Shown: positions 31,331 to 40,804 of the stretch, one piece after another
Layout: each line of letters begins with the position of its first letter
Numbering within the stretch: position 1 is the first letter of the stretch
Assembly: GCF_026340655.1 (NCBI RefSeq)
Contig: NZ_JAPEOZ010000001.1
Span: 5,022,001-5,086,000, forward strand
Direction: 5' to 3'
Length of the DNA stretch: 64,000 nt
Origin: Streptomyces sp. NBC_01275
Lineage (GTDB): Bacteria; Actinomycetota; Actinomycetes; Streptomycetales; Streptomycetaceae
The notes under the pieces: model-generated
The model's database searches: none
What the model was told of the DNA's origin: nothing
What the model saw: only the letters and a program-made list of their open reading frames with translations
Translations under genes and position numbers: made by a program

Positions 31331-32338
31331 ATGCGCCGGATGAGGAGCCTGATCAAGCGCGTACTGAGCCCGGCCGCCGTAGAGAAGCGACTGCTGGAGT
31401 CGACGGGAGTCGGCTGGCGAGTGGAGCGTGAGCTGACCGACGGCTGGTTCAACGCCGCCTATCTTGTCGTCGCGAGCGACGGGAGCTCGGCGGTCGTGAA
31501 GATATCCCCGGCCGCTGACGCTTCCGTTCTGCGGTACGAGCGCGGAATTCTGGACACCGAGGCGATGTTCTACCGCCGGGTAACAGAATGGGGTGGTGTT
31601 CCGACCCCCGAGTTGCTGCATGTGGAGCCCGACTTTCTGCTGGTATCGACGCTGGAAGGGGACCCGTGGAGCAGAGTGGCGGAGCGGCTTCCGGATGGCG
31701 CGCGAGGAATGCTTCTACGTGAAATCGGAGGCGTTGTCGCCAGGCTGCACGCCCTGACGTCGGACGAGGGCCGGTTCGGGTGTCCCGCTCCCCAGGCCGG
31801 CTTGTCCTCGAGGGATTGGCGCACGGCCTTCACCGCCATGGTGGAGGCGATCCTGGAGGACGCCGAGAGATGGGAGTCCCCGCTCGGCGTCACCCGAGCG
31901 GAAGTGCTGGGTTTCCTGGAGGCGGGAGCGAACGCACTCGACGAGGTCAGACGCCCCAGCCTTGTGCACTTCGATCTGTGGCCGGGAAACATATTCATAG
32001 CCACTGGATCCCCATCCGGCGGGGATGCGCCACGACTCGTCGGCATCATCGACCATGAAAGGGCCTTCTGGGGGGATCCGGTGGCAGAGCTGGTATCGCT
32101 GGAGATATGCGGAGACATCGGTCCGGGCAGCGATTTCCTTTCCGGATATATCGACGGCGGTGGCAGGCTGGAGTTCACGCCTGCCACCCTCGGTCGGTTG
32201 GCCCTGTATCGCCTGTATTTCTGTCTCATCCTGGTCGTCGAATGCGGGCCGCGTGGATACACCGCGGAACATCTGGCGTGGTGTCGCGCCAAGCTCGATG
32301 CGGCCGTCGGAGAGCTGCGCGAGCTCACTCGTCTCTGA
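31331..32338 (+). CDS. Aminoglycoside-phosphotransferase-like kinase
   Basis: A 335-residue APH/choline-kinase-family protein that would transfer phosphate from ATP to a small alcohol or amino alcohol. The ATP-binding Lys is in AVVKISPAAD. The catalytic loop is LVHFDLWPGNIFI and the metal-binding motif GIIDHERAFWGDP, both complete. Lower third-position GC in parts of the gene than in neighbouring housekeeping genes hints at transfer. The ATG at 31331 may be replaced by an ATG nine bases later. It could confer self-resistance or tailor the product of the preceding cluster. It is similar in kind to, but not a copy of, the kinase domain in the fusion protein. Confidence 0.85.
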   Translation: MRRMRSLIKRVLSPAAVEKRLLESTGVGWRVERELTDGWFNAAYLVVASDGSSAVVKISPAADASVLRYERGILDTEAMFYRRVTEWGGVPTPELLHVEPDFLLVSTLEGDPWSRVAERLPDGARGMLLREIGGVVARLHALTSDEGRFGCPAPQAGLSSRDWRTAFTAMVEAILEDAERWESPLGVTRAEVLGFLEAGANALDEVRRPSLVHFDLWPGNIFIATGSPSGGDAPRLVGIIDHERAFWGDPVAELVSLEICGDIGPGSDFLSGYIDGGGRLEFTPATLGRLALYRLYFCLILVVECGPRGYTAEHLAWCRAKLDAAVGELRELTRL

Positions 32339-32403
32339 TCCGGATCGGTCGAGGGTGCCGCGCCGGCATGCAGGTCACCGGCGGCCGTTGACGATCGGGT
32401 CGG

Positions 32404-34086
32404 TCAGAAGATGCGGCCGAGGTCCTCGCGGACGATGGTGCGCATGCTGTGTTCGGCGAGGGCGGCGATGGTCATGGACGGGTTGCAGGCGCCGGTGGAG
32501 CCGGGGATCCGGGCGCCGTCCAGGACGTAGAGGCCCTGGTGGCCGAGGACGCGGCCGGAGAGGTCGACCGCGTCTCCCATGGGGACGCCGCCCAGCGCGT
32601 GCCAGGTCGAGGGGCCCTGGGCGTCGGTGTCGAGCATGATGCCTCCGCCGGCCGCGGCGATGGCCTGCATGCGGGCCGCGATCAGCTGTTGCAGCGCGGC
32701 GTCGCCGGAGGACGGCCAGGTCAGTACGGCGTCGTCGCGGTCCGCGTCGTATGCCCAGGTGCCCGCCGCGTCGACGATGCCGAAGCCGACGACGGTCATC
32801 GCCTTGAGGCCCTCGACCTGGACGGGCGACCCCGCGTGGACGAGGGTGAGGGGGATGGGGCTGTCCGGGGCGTGTCCGCCGACGCAGGCCGGGCCGCCCT
32901 GCTGGGTCCCGATGTCGCCGTCCATGCCGATCCAGGCGTAGATACGGTCGCCGTTGTTGCCCCACCGTGTGCCGATCGCGTCGGGCAGGTCGGGGACGAG
33001 GCCCTTGGCGCGCGCCTTGACCAGGAGGCGGGTCGTGCCGGGGGAGCCGGCGTTGAGGAACACGGCGTCCGCGGTGATCCGGATCCGTTCCAGGACCGTG
33101 CCGGCGGTGTCGATGCGGTCGACGGACAGGATCCAGCGCTGGTTCGAGCCGTTCGAGCTGTTCGCGTCCAGGGCGAGGTCGCGCAGCACGTGCAGCGGAG
33201 CGACCCGGACCAGACCGGTGGTCTCCGCCTGGGCGAGGTAGGTGACGTCGACGGAGTGCTTCCCGCCGTTGTTCACGCCGAAGGCGATGTCGCTGGTGGT
33301 GTACGTCGGCTCGTACCGGCCCTGCAACTCGCCCCGGACGTAGCTCCAGTCGACGGGCAGCGGCACCTTGAACGGGGTCAGGCCCGCCTGGGGGACGACG
33401 TCCTGGAACAGCCGGGAGGACTTGTAGGCGTCCGTGGCCAGGATGTCGTAGGGGATGGTGGAGATGCCCAGCATCCGGGCGACGGTGGGGTAGGCCCACT
33501 GGTTCAACTCGTCGTAGAGGTCCGCCGCGAGCGGCAGGGACATGGCGAAGTTGGCCTTGGTCGGCTGGAGGGTCATGCCGTGGTACATGATCGAGCCGCC
33601 GCCGACCGCGGCCCCGCACATGGCGGTCATGCCGTTGCCCTCGACCGCTTCGAGCACCCCGGTGAAGGGCGTCCACGTCTTCTCGACGTTGCCGACGATG
33701 CTGTGGTCGGTCAGCCAGGCGGAACGGTTGTCCATGTTTCCGAAACGGCAGAACGTGGTCGCGTTCGGGCCGGTACGCCAGCGCAGTCCGCGCTCCAGGA
33801 CGAGGGTGGACACCCCGGCCTGGGCCAGCCGTAACGCGGTGACTCCACCGCCGAAACCGGTTCCTACGACGACGGCCCGCTCGCGCTGCTCGGTCACGGC
33901 GACGGGGGCCGAGGACGCGGAAGGCGTCGTAGACGCCGATGAGGTCGCTGCTCGCGCCTGGTCGGCGCCGGTCAGGGAACCGCCCAGGGCGGCCGTGGCG
34001 ACCGCGGTCGCGCCCAACAGTCTGCGGCGGCTGATGCCGGGAGCGGGAGCGGGAGCGGAGTGGGGGGAGGAAGCATGCTCGGACAT
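32404..34086 (-). CDS. Secreted cholesterol oxidase (GMC oxidoreductase)
   Basis: A 560-residue FAD enzyme that oxidises and isomerises cholesterol to cholest-4-en-3-one outside the cell. The Tat signal SRRRLLGATAVATAA occupies residues 18-32. The mature protein has the FAD-binding GTGFGGGVTALRLA near residue 75. The class-specific active-site residues of Streptomyces ChoA-type enzymes are visible: His in TWHALGGVPMG and Asn in GACNPSMTI. The ATG at 34086 starts the Tat peptide; the frame is open further upstream. A TTGACA at 34186-34191 on the minus strand is a likely -35 element. Confidence 0.95.
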   Translation of the reverse strand: MSEHASSPHSAPAPAPGISRRRLLGATAVATAALGGSLTGADQARAATSSASTTPSASSAPVAVTEQRERAVVVGTGFGGGVTALRLAQAGVSTLVLERGLRWRTGPNATTFCRFGNMDNRSAWLTDHSIVGNVEKTWTPFTGVLEAVEGNGMTAMCGAAVGGGSIMYHGMTLQPTKANFAMSLPLAADLYDELNQWAYPTVARMLGISTIPYDILATDAYKSSRLFQDVVPQAGLTPFKVPLPVDWSYVRGELQGRYEPTYTTSDIAFGVNNGGKHSVDVTYLAQAETTGLVRVAPLHVLRDLALDANSSNGSNQRWILSVDRIDTAGTVLERIRITADAVFLNAGSPGTTRLLVKARAKGLVPDLPDAIGTRWGNNGDRIYAWIGMDGDIGTQQGGPACVGGHAPDSPIPLTLVHAGSPVQVEGLKAMTVVGFGIVDAAGTWAYDADRDDAVLTWPSSGDAALQQLIAARMQAIAAAGGGIMLDTDAQGPSTWHALGGVPMGDAVDLSGRVLGHQGLYVLDGARIPGSTGACNPSMTIAALAEHSMRTIVREDLGRIF

Positions 34087-34185
34087 GAGACTCCAGCCAT
34101 GATCTGTCGACCCTGGGCGGGGCGGTTCTGCACGGCCACGGCCACGGCCCGGACGCCGGGAGCGTAGCGCGGTTGAACATGTCCT

Positions 34186-34191
34186 TGTCAA
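34186..34191 (-). promoter_or_regulatory. Possible -35 element of the cholesterol oxidase promoter
   Basis: An exact TTGACA on the minus strand, in a locally AT-rich patch (34180-34215), lies about 100 bases upstream of the start. The nearest TAnnnT-like -10 (TACGCT) is 19 bases away, so the match is only partial. Confidence 0.4.
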
Positions 34192-34227
34192 TATAGGGAA
34201 ATAGAATTCTCGGAGTGGAGAGGGCTC

Positions 34228-34749
34228 TTACCCAAGCGTGCGCTCGGCGGGCCACGGCTCGGCGGTCCACGTGATGTGCGGGGGCTCGACGCGTGCGCAC
34301 AGGGGGCCGCCCGTCGCGTCGGTCAGGCCGAGGCGTCCGACCAGGAGACCGTCGTGTGCGGCGGCGGCGAGTACGTCGGCGGGGACGGCGTCGATCATCA
34401 GCTTGGCGCGGCGGAACATCGTGAAGACGCCTGCCTCGTCGACCGTGCCCCACGACAGATAGACGAACCGTCGGCCCAGCCGGTCCTGCACATAGGGGCC
34501 CTTGACGTCGACGCCGGTCGGCGAGGCGCTCGTGGTGCACTCCAGGGTCCAGGTCGCGGACGGGGCGTCGCCGGGCTGTGGTGCGAGGAGTTCGGCCGGA
34601 CGGTCGCGACGCTGCACGGCGACGTGGACGTTGCCGTACGTGGGGAGGGCGCCGTCCGAGGAGAGGCCGCCGTCCGAGGGGACCCTGGCGTCGGCAGGGG
34701 CCGGGCAGGTGCGGCCGGGCAGGTCGACGGCGTCGATACGGATGCGCAT
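34228..34749 (-). CDS. DUF5990 family protein
   Basis: A protein of about 173 residues belonging to the actinobacterial DUF5990 family, whose role is unknown. Recognisable family segments are MRIRIDAVDLPGRTC, VHVAVQRRDRPAELL, SATWTLECT, RFVYLSWGTVD, FRRAKLMIDAVP and GRLGLTDATGGPLCARV. It is predicted to be soluble and beta-rich. The start at 34749 is chosen for homology; an upstream ATG at 34761 is possible. A short GCGTTCATCC-like repeat lies upstream (34757-34800). Nothing nearby points to a function. Confidence 0.8.
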   Translation of the reverse strand: MRIRIDAVDLPGRTCPAPADARVPSDGGLSSDGALPTYGNVHVAVQRRDRPAELLAPQPGDAPSATWTLECTTSASPTGVDVKGPYVQDRLGRRFVYLSWGTVDEAGVFTMFRRAKLMIDAVPADVLAAAAHDGLLVGRLGLTDATGGPLCARVEPPHITWTAEPWPAERTLG

Positions 34750-34756
34750 GCCGGTC

Positions 34757-34800
34757 ATCATCCGGCATTCATCCTTCGGCGTTCATCCTCCAGCGTTCAT
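34757..34800. repeat. Short imperfect repeat CATTCATCC/CGTTCATCC
   Basis: Three to four copies of a ten- to thirteen-base [C/G]G[C/T][A/G]TTCATCC unit stand between the DUF5990 start and the end of the TetR gene. They are imperfect and non-coding. Confidence 0.6.
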
Positions 34801-34822
34801 GTCCGGCATCCACGTCCGGCGC

Positions 34823-35482
34823 TCACTCCAGCTCGGCGGCGAAGAGGAGGGCGGGGTCGAAGCCCATCCCGGTGAAGTGGCCCGCGAGTTCCAGGGACAG
34901 GACGCCGTGCAGCCGGGTCCAGAAGGTCAGGGCCCGGTGCAGAACGGCGGGCGGGGCGGGGTGGCCGGCCGCCCACTCCCGGTGGTCCTCGAGGTGCGCG
35001 TCGAAAGGCGTTTCGAGGCCGTCCGGGGTCGGATCCGGGGCCGGGGGCTGTGCGGCGCAGGCGTCGAGCAGCATCGCCATGATCTCGGCGGCGATCGCGG
35101 TGATGTCGTCGGGCGCGTGATAGCCGGGGACGGGTGTGCCGTAGACGAGGAAGTACCGCTGGGGGTCCGCCAGCGCCCATCCGCGCAGGGCGTGCCCCAG
35201 CCTGACCGGGTCGGCGTCGGCGGAAGCGGCGGCGGTCGCGCGGAAGGTGTCGGCGAGACTGCGGTACGCGTCCCTGATGAGCTCGGTGATCAGCTCGTCG
35301 CGGCTCGCGAAGTACCGGTAGAGCGCGGGGCCGCTCAGGCCCATCTGCTTGGCGATCGCGTTGAGGGAGAGCGCGGACGCGCCCGCCGTGGCGAGCTGCT
35401 CCCAGGCGTGTTCCTTGATCTCCGCACGGACCTGGGCGCGGTAGCGCTCGCGCGGGGTCTCCGTGCCTGCCGTCTCCACCAT
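34823..35482 (-). CDS. TetR family regulator with WHG-type C-terminal domain
   Basis: A 219-residue repressor. The HTH lies at residues 20-65: AWEQLATAGASALSLNAIA, then GLSGPALYRYFASRDELI. The C-terminal domain has the WHG-domain pattern (GWALADPQRYFLVYGTPVPGY; RALTFWTRLHGVLSLELAG), in which a Trp-His/Leu-Gly region forms the ligand pocket. It is divergent from an MDR oxidoreductase with about 100 bases between them. An inverted repeat there (35484-35543) is a likely operator, so the regulator probably controls itself and the oxidoreductase. The inducer is unknown. Confidence 0.9.
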   Translation of the reverse strand: MVETAGTETPRERYRAQVRAEIKEHAWEQLATAGASALSLNAIAKQMGLSGPALYRYFASRDELITELIRDAYRSLADTFRATAAASADADPVRLGHALRGWALADPQRYFLVYGTPVPGYHAPDDITAIAAEIMAMLLDACAAQPPAPDPTPDGLETPFDAHLEDHREWAAGHPAPPAVLHRALTFWTRLHGVLSLELAGHFTGMGFDPALLFAAELE

Positions 35483-35483
35483 G

Positions 35484-35543
35484 GTTAGAGGTTATCACTG
35501 GAGTTATTGACAGTCGCAGAGTCGGTGAGTTACAACTTCTAAC
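35484..35543. promoter_or_regulatory. TetR operator/promoter region
   Basis: GTTAGAGGTTAT (35484-35495) and the inverted copy ACAACTTCTAAC (35532-35543) form a dyad that matches at 10 of 12 positions. Between them, TTGACA (35507-35512) and TACAAC (35531-35536), 18 bases apart, look like the promoter of the oxidoreductase, so the right arm overlaps its -10. The left arm starts two bases from the TetR start codon. Confidence 0.7.
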
Positions 35544-35582
35544 GAACGCGATAGTCGGAAACTCGCCGCTGTGGAGGTCGTC

Positions 35583-36638
35583 ATGAACGCCGAAGGACGC
35601 ACCGAGGGACTCGTCGAAGAACTCGTCGAGGTCGTCCTGCCGGGCAAGGTCGAGCCGGAGGGGCTGCGGATCCGGCACGGAGTCGTCCCCGCCCCGGGCC
35701 CGGGACAGGTCGTGATCCGGATGGAGGCGACCGGCGTCTCCTTCGCCGAGCAGCAGATGCGCCGCGGCCGCTACTACGACCAGCCGGCCTTCCCCTTCGT
35801 GCCCGGCTACGACCTGGTCGGCGCCGTGGTGGCGACCGGCGAGGGAGTCGAGCCCGGCCTGTCCGGCGCCCGGGTGGCCGCACTGGTCAAGGTCGGCGGC
35901 TGGGCCAGCCATGTGCTCGTCGAGGCGGCGGACGTGGTGCCGGTGCCGGACGGGGTCGACGCGGCGGAGGCGGAGGCCCTGGTCGTCAACGGCGTCACCG
36001 CCTGGCAGATGCTGCACCGCAAGGCGCGGGTGCGGGCGGGGCAGACGATCCTGGTGCACGGCGCCAACGGCGGGGTCGGCTCGGTCCTCGTCCAGCTCGC
36101 GCACGCCGCCGGCGTCAAGGTGATCGGCACGGCGTCCGCCCGCCATCACGACGCCCTGCGGGAACAGGGTGTGACCCCTGTCGACTACCGCACCGAGGAC
36201 GTCGCCGCCCGGGTCCGTGAACTCGCCCCCGGCGGGGTGGACGCGGTCTTCGACCACGTCGGCGGGCGCAGCGTGACCGACTCCTGGCGTCTGCTCGCGC
36301 CCGGCGGCACGCTCGTCTCCTACGGCAGCGCCTCCACCCGGGACGACGAGGGCTCCAAGCAGTGGCCCGTGCTCAAGCTGCTCGGCCGGGTGTGGTGGTG
36401 GAACGCGGCGCCCAACCGTCGCCGCGCCTACTTCTTCAACGTCTGGGCCGGGCGCGCCCTGTCCAGGACCCGCTTCCGGGCCCGGCTGCGCGCCGACCTC
36501 ACCCAGGTCTTCGCCGCTCTCCAGCGCGGTGACGTGACTCCGCAGATCGCCGCCCGACTCCCGCTCGCCCGCGTCGCGGACGCCCTGCGGCTGGCCGAGT
36601 CCGGCACCGTCGCCGGAAAGATCGTGCTGAACCCATAG
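35583..36638 (+). CDS. Zinc-independent MDR (quinone-oxidoreductase-like) NAD(P)H-dependent oxidoreductase
   Basis: A 351-residue medium-chain dehydrogenase/reductase. The GroES-like N-terminal half has VPGYDLVGAVVATG and the Rossmann half has LVHGANGGVGSVLVQLA near residue 160, the NADPH-binding AxxGGVG. There are no zinc-ligand Cys, so it is of the quinone reductase/enoyl reductase type. The start is the ATG at 35583, after GGAGGT. The C-terminal segment (ALQRGDVTPQIAARLPL, then GTVAGKIVLNP) is typical. It is divergently transcribed from, and probably repressed by, the WHG-type TetR protein. Confidence 0.92.
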   Translation: MNAEGRTEGLVEELVEVVLPGKVEPEGLRIRHGVVPAPGPGQVVIRMEATGVSFAEQQMRRGRYYDQPAFPFVPGYDLVGAVVATGEGVEPGLSGARVAALVKVGGWASHVLVEAADVVPVPDGVDAAEAEALVVNGVTAWQMLHRKARVRAGQTILVHGANGGVGSVLVQLAHAAGVKVIGTASARHHDALREQGVTPVDYRTEDVAARVRELAPGGVDAVFDHVGGRSVTDSWRLLAPGGTLVSYGSASTRDDEGSKQWPVLKLLGRVWWWNAAPNRRRAYFFNVWAGRALSRTRFRARLRADLTQVFAALQRGDVTPQIAARLPLARVADALRLAESGTVAGKIVLNP

Positions 36639-36735
36639 AAACCCGTGAGAAACCCCGCTGCGGGATGTTCCAGGCAGGGTGCTTCAGGCAGGATGCTCCC
36701 GGTGCCGGGAGGCCGGCGGAGAGAACGGAACGTTC

Positions 36736-37206
36736 ATGAGCGGCCTGATCAGGCAGTTGCGGGTCTCGCTCCTCGTCGTCCTCGTCCTCATGGTCCCCGA
36801 CCTGCTGCTGCGGGAGATACCGCGCGGACTGTGGTCGGGGAACGTGCTGGCGGACCTGGGCGGCTGGGCCCTGTCGGCGGTCGTCGTCTGCGCCCTCGTG
36901 GCCGCGGTGCACGCCGCGATCTACGGCGCGGCGCACACCGGGCGACCCGGGGCGGGCGAGGCGCGCGCGGTCCGGGCCGGCCTGCTGATCCTGCACGTCT
37001 TCGACCTGCTGCTCGGCTGGCCGCTGTGGACCAAGGGGACGTGGCACGTCGTCGTGGCCCTCGTGCCGCTCCTGGTGACCGTCGTGACCTGGGTCTGGTC
37101 GCGGTCGCGGGGAGAGACGGCGGAGATCGCGCGGAACAGGGCCCTGCTCTTCGGGATCCTGGCCGTGCCGCTTCAGCTGGTGGGAGTGGCGGTTCTCGTC
37201 GCGTAG
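36736..37206 (+). CDS. Small integral membrane protein of unknown function
   Basis: A 156-residue protein with about four membrane helices (VSLLVVLVLMVPDLLL; ALSAVVVCALVAAVHAAI; a helix around VVVALVPLLVTVVTWVW; LLFGILAVPLQLVGVAVL). Short charged loops separate them. No known transporter motif is visible. The ATG at 36736 follows a weak GGAACG. It is downstream of the oxidoreductase after 97 bases containing a small CAGGCAGG repeat, so it may share its message. It converges on the rutA pseudogene. Confidence 0.75.
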   Translation: MSGLIRQLRVSLLVVLVLMVPDLLLREIPRGLWSGNVLADLGGWALSAVVVCALVAAVHAAIYGAAHTGRPGAGEARAVRAGLLILHVFDLLLGWPLWTKGTWHVVVALVPLLVTVVTWVWSRSRGETAEIARNRALLFGILAVPLQLVGVAVLVA

Positions 37207-37213
37207 CCGACCG

Positions 37214-37719
37214 CTAGTGAGAAGCTCCCGACCGGTCCGACCGGGACTTCATCAGTGGTTGGACACGCGTGCCGAAGGCCTCGATGCCGTCGAGGAAGTC
37301 GTCGAAGACCAGCATGACCCCTTGGTGCCGGTGACCTCGGCGACCTCGGCGAGCATCCTCGCGACGGTCTCGTACGAGCCCACGAGCGTGCCCATGTTGA
37401 AGTTCACCGCGCCCTCGGGCAGCACGTTGGTCCGGGCGGTGGAGGAGTCGTCGTCGGTGGTGTCGGTGGCCGATTCCCCCGCCATGTACGCCAGCGCCGC
37501 GAGGTCGGCGTTGTCGTGGTAGTCCCGCCACTTCGCCTGGGCGGCCTCGTCGGTCTCGTCGGCGATGAACTCGGTCTCGCCGCCGAACCCCCTGAGCTTG
37601 ATCATCGACAGGGCGAAGTCGAGCCCGTGCTCCTCGGCCTTGCGCACGATGGCCTTGTTCAGCTCGAAGGTCGGCAGGTACTGGGGAGAGCTCTTCGAGA
37701 TGAGCCAGCCGTTGTTGCC
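37214..37719 (-). pseudogene. rutA: rutA remnant (pyrimidine monooxygenase) with internal deletion and frameshift
   Basis: RutA is a flavin-dependent enzyme that opens the uracil ring. Here only its ends survive. The 5' part has [20 protein letters not shown] through [14 protein letters not shown]. It then jumps directly to the late segment beginning [13 protein letters not shown] and continues to [17 protein letters not shown], so about 200 residues of the barrel are missing. After VTGTKG the correct C-terminus ([20 protein letters not shown]) is found only after a shift to another frame, ending at the TAG at 37214. The N-terminal start is also missing. Neither part could be active. Confidence 0.88.
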
Positions 37720-37765
37720 GGCGACGGAGTGCCTTGGTTGAGCGGAGAACGTTAGAGTCGATCGT

Positions 37766-40700
37766 ATGAACGCACGGCTGGCCTTGCTCAGCACGGTGGA
37801 TCCCGGGGTTGCGGAGAGCGAGGTCTTCCGGCTGGCGCTCCAGCACGCGGTGGGAGAGCTGGGTGCGCTGGGGGGAACGATTCACCTGCGTGGCCCCATG
37901 TCAGCGTTGCGTCTGGTGTCGGTGACCGGTCTTCCGCCCGCCCTCACCCGGTCCTGGGAGATCGTCGACCAGGAGGGCCCGCTGGCCCCGGCCCGCGCCC
38001 TGCACCAGGGCAGCGGCGTATGGGTTCCGCTGCACTCCACCGAGCCCGCCGCCTCCGTACAACCGGCTGCCCTCGCCGGCCTCGCGGATCCCGCCGGTCG
38101 CGTCGATCCCTTCGTTCCCGCGGCGCAGACGGCGGCCGCGGACATCGCCGTCTGGCCCGGCACCGGTCTGGCCGCCCTCCCCATGTTCAGCGGGGACCGC
38201 AGCATCGGCGCGCTCACGGTGCTGACGGGCGACCGGGGCGAGCCCACCCCGCAGCAGTGGGACTTCCTGCGGGCCGTCATCGCCTGGACCGAGGAGCGGA
38301 TGGCGCAGGCGCCGCCGCCGTCCGGCCCCGCCCAGCCGGAGCTGAGCAGCGAGCGGCTGCGGCAGGCGCTGAAGGAGGTCAGCGTCGGCTCCTGGGACTG
38401 GGACATCCGCACCGGCGACCTGATCTGGGACGAGGCGGCCCTGGAGCTCTACGGCACCCGGCCGGCCGACTTCACCGGCAAGATCGAGAACTGGATGCGG
38501 ATCGTCCACCCCGACGACCTCGCGCCGACGCTCGGCGCGGCGCAGCAGGCCATCCGCGACCACACGGTGTACGAGGCGGAGTACCGCGTACGCCGGCTGG
38601 ACGGCACGTACGGCTGGACGCAGGCCCGCGGCCGGGCGACCTACGACGGACAGGGCGAGCCCCTGCGGATGATCGGCGTGGGGTGGGAGAGCAACGAGTC
38701 CCGTTCCGCACGGGACGCGCTCAGCCGGGCCCTGCGCCATATGAGCGACGGCTTCCTGGCGGTGGACGACGAGTGGCGGATCACCTTCGCCAACCTGGAA
38801 GCGGAACGCACCCTGGGCCTGTCCGAGGAGGAGCTGTTCGGGCGGGTGCTGTGGGACCTGCCCTCCGCACGGGAGCTGGCGGGCCTGGAAATCGGGTGCC
38901 GCAAGGCCGCGGCCGACGAGCAGTCCACCAGCTTCGACGTCTATATGCCGGGCGTGGGGCCGGGGCGGCGCTACCACGTGCGGCTGGTCCCGGGCCCCGA
39001 CGGCCGCACCCTCTACTTCACCGACGTCACCGACAAACGCCGTCTGGAGGAGGAGCGCCGGGCGGCCGAGCGCGCCGCGTCCGACCGGGCGGCCCGGATG
39101 GCGGAGCTGACCGCGGCGCTCGCCAAGGCGACGACCTCACGGGACGTGGTGGACGCGTTCGCCCGACGGGTGCTGCCGCCGTTCGCCGCCGCCGGACTCC
39201 TGGTGCAGGTCATCGAGGACGACCGGCTCCACTACGTCGGCGCGACCGGCTACCCGGACGATTTCCTCCAGCGCATCAACTACCGGCCCCAGACGCCCGG
39301 CGACCCGGCCTGGGACGCGATCGAGGCGGGCACGCCGCTGTTCCTGTCCTCGGTGCGGGAGTTCACCGCGCACTCGCCCGACCTGGCCGACCTGGCCGAA
39401 CTGGTGCGGCTCAGCGGCAAGGAGGCGTGGGCGTTCCTGCCGCTGACCGCCTCCGGCCAGACCTTCGGGGTGTGCGTCGTCGCCTTCGACCGCCCGCGCC
39501 GCCTCACCGACGAGGAGCGCACCCTCCTCGCGACGATCAGCGCCCTCCTCGCCCAGGCCCTGGAACGCGCCAGGCTCTACGACGCCGAGCACATCCGCTC
39601 CCGCGAACTCCAGCGCAGTCTCCTCCCCCGGGGCCTGCCCACCGTCCCCGCCTGCGAGGCGGCCGCCCGCTACCTCCCGGCCGGCCAGGGCATGGACGTG
39701 GGCGGCGACTGGTACGACATCATCCCGCTCTCCAGCGGCCAGGTCGCCCTCGTCGTGGGCGACGTCATGGGCCACGGCCTGCCCGAGGCGGCCACCATGG
39801 GCCGGCTGCGCACCGCCGTCCACACCCTGGCCGACCTCGAACTGCCCCCCGACGAGATCATGAGCCACCTCAACGACATCGTCGGCGGCATGGGCGAGGA
39901 GTCGTACGTGACCTGTCTGTACGCGCTCTACGACTCCACCACCCAGGTCTGCTCCATCGCCCGCGCCGGGCATCCGCCGCCGGCGCTGGTGCACCCCGAC
40001 GGCACCGTGCACTTCCCGGAGCCGGCCGCCGACCCGCCGCTGGGCGCGGCGGAGCCGCCGTTCGAGACGGTCGAGCTGGCGGTGCCCGAGGGCAGCCTGC
40101 TCGTGCTCTACACCGACGGCCTCGTCGAGTCGTCGAAACGCGAGATCGACGAGGGCATGGCGGAGCTGTCCCGGCTGTTGCGCGCCGCCCACGAGGAGGG
40201 CGCCGACGCGGATCTGGACGGTCTCTGCGACATCCTGACGGCCGGTCTGCTGCCCGCCGAGCACCAGGCGGCCGACGACGCGGCGGTCCTCGTCGCCCGG
40301 CTGCACGCCCTGACCGGCGACCGGATGGCCTCCTGGCAGCTCGCCGAGGACCCCAAGGCGGCCGGCCAGGCCCGCCGGCACGTCCGTGAGCAGCTCTCCG
40401 TCTGGGGCCTGGACGACCTCGCGCCCACCACGGAGCTCCTGGCCAGCGAGCTGGTCGGCAACGTCGTACGCCACGCCAAGGGCCCGGTCGCCCTGCGCCT
40501 TCTGCACGGCGCCGAGCTGACCTGCGAGGTCTTCGACGGCAGCCTCACGATGCCCCGCATCCGCCGCGCCACCGACACCGACGAGGGAGGCCGCGGCCTA
40601 CAACTGATCACGGCGCTCTCGCAACGCTGGGGAACGCGTTACACGGCGACGGGAAAGTGCATCTGGACCGAACAGCCCCTCCTCGACCCGGACGGCCCGC

Positions 40701-40804
40701 AGGACGTGCCGCCCGACCCCCTGGACCTGATGTTCCTCGACACCCCGGATTTCGACGGCGACTTGGACTCGCTGCCCTTCGACCTCGACGACGAGGACCG
40801 CTAG
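37766..40804 (+). CDS. Multidomain SpoIIE-family PP2C phosphatase with PAS, GAF and anti-sigma-type ATPase domains
   Basis: A 1012-residue signalling protein of the type that controls anti-sigma/anti-anti-sigma switches in Streptomyces. Domains in order: a GAF-like region (about 10-170), a PAS domain (195-310, [12 protein letters not shown]), a second PAS domain (315-430), a GAF domain (450-605) and a SpoIIE phosphatase (615-850). The phosphatase has metal-binding Asp in [27 protein letters not shown] and ADDAAVLV. Last is an RsbW-like HATPase domain (860-960; [28 protein letters not shown]). The tail is acidic. It can probably both dephosphorylate and phosphorylate an STAS partner. The stop overlaps the convergent NTF2-like gene by four bases. 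Confidence 0.94.
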   Translation: MNARLALLSTVDPGVAESEVFRLALQHAVGELGALGGTIHLRGPMSALRLVSVTGLPPALTRSWEIVDQEGPLAPARALHQGSGVWVPLHSTEPAASVQPAALAGLADPAGRVDPFVPAAQTAAADIAVWPGTGLAALPMFSGDRSIGALTVLTGDRGEPTPQQWDFLRAVIAWTEERMAQAPPPSGPAQPELSSERLRQALKEVSVGSWDWDIRTGDLIWDEAALELYGTRPADFTGKIENWMRIVHPDDLAPTLGAAQQAIRDHTVYEAEYRVRRLDGTYGWTQARGRATYDGQGEPLRMIGVGWESNESRSARDALSRALRHMSDGFLAVDDEWRITFANLEAERTLGLSEEELFGRVLWDLPSARELAGLEIGCRKAAADEQSTSFDVYMPGVGPGRRYHVRLVPGPDGRTLYFTDVTDKRRLEEERRAAERAASDRAARMAELTAALAKATTSRDVVDAFARRVLPPFAAAGLLVQVIEDDRLHYVGATGYPDDFLQRINYRPQTPGDPAWDAIEAGTPLFLSSVREFTAHSPDLADLAELVRLSGKEAWAFLPLTASGQTFGVCVVAFDRPRRLTDEERTLLATISALLAQALERARLYDAEHIRSRELQRSLLPRGLPTVPACEAAARYLPAGQGMDVGGDWYDIIPLSSGQVALVVGDVMGHGLPEAATMGRLRTAVHTLADLELPPDEIMSHLNDIVGGMGEESYVTCLYALYDSTTQVCSIARAGHPPPALVHPDGTVHFPEPAADPPLGAAEPPFETVELAVPEGSLLVLYTDGLVESSKREIDEGMAELSRLLRAAHEEGADADLDGLCDILTAGLLPAEHQAADDAAVLVARLHALTGDRMASWQLAEDPKAAGQARRHVREQLSVWGLDDLAPTTELLASELVGNVVRHAKGPVALRLLHGAELTCEVFDGSLTMPRIRRATDTDEGGRGLQLITALSQRWGTRYTATGKCIWTEQPLLDPDGPQDVPPDPLDLMFLDTPDFDGDLDSLPFDLDDEDR

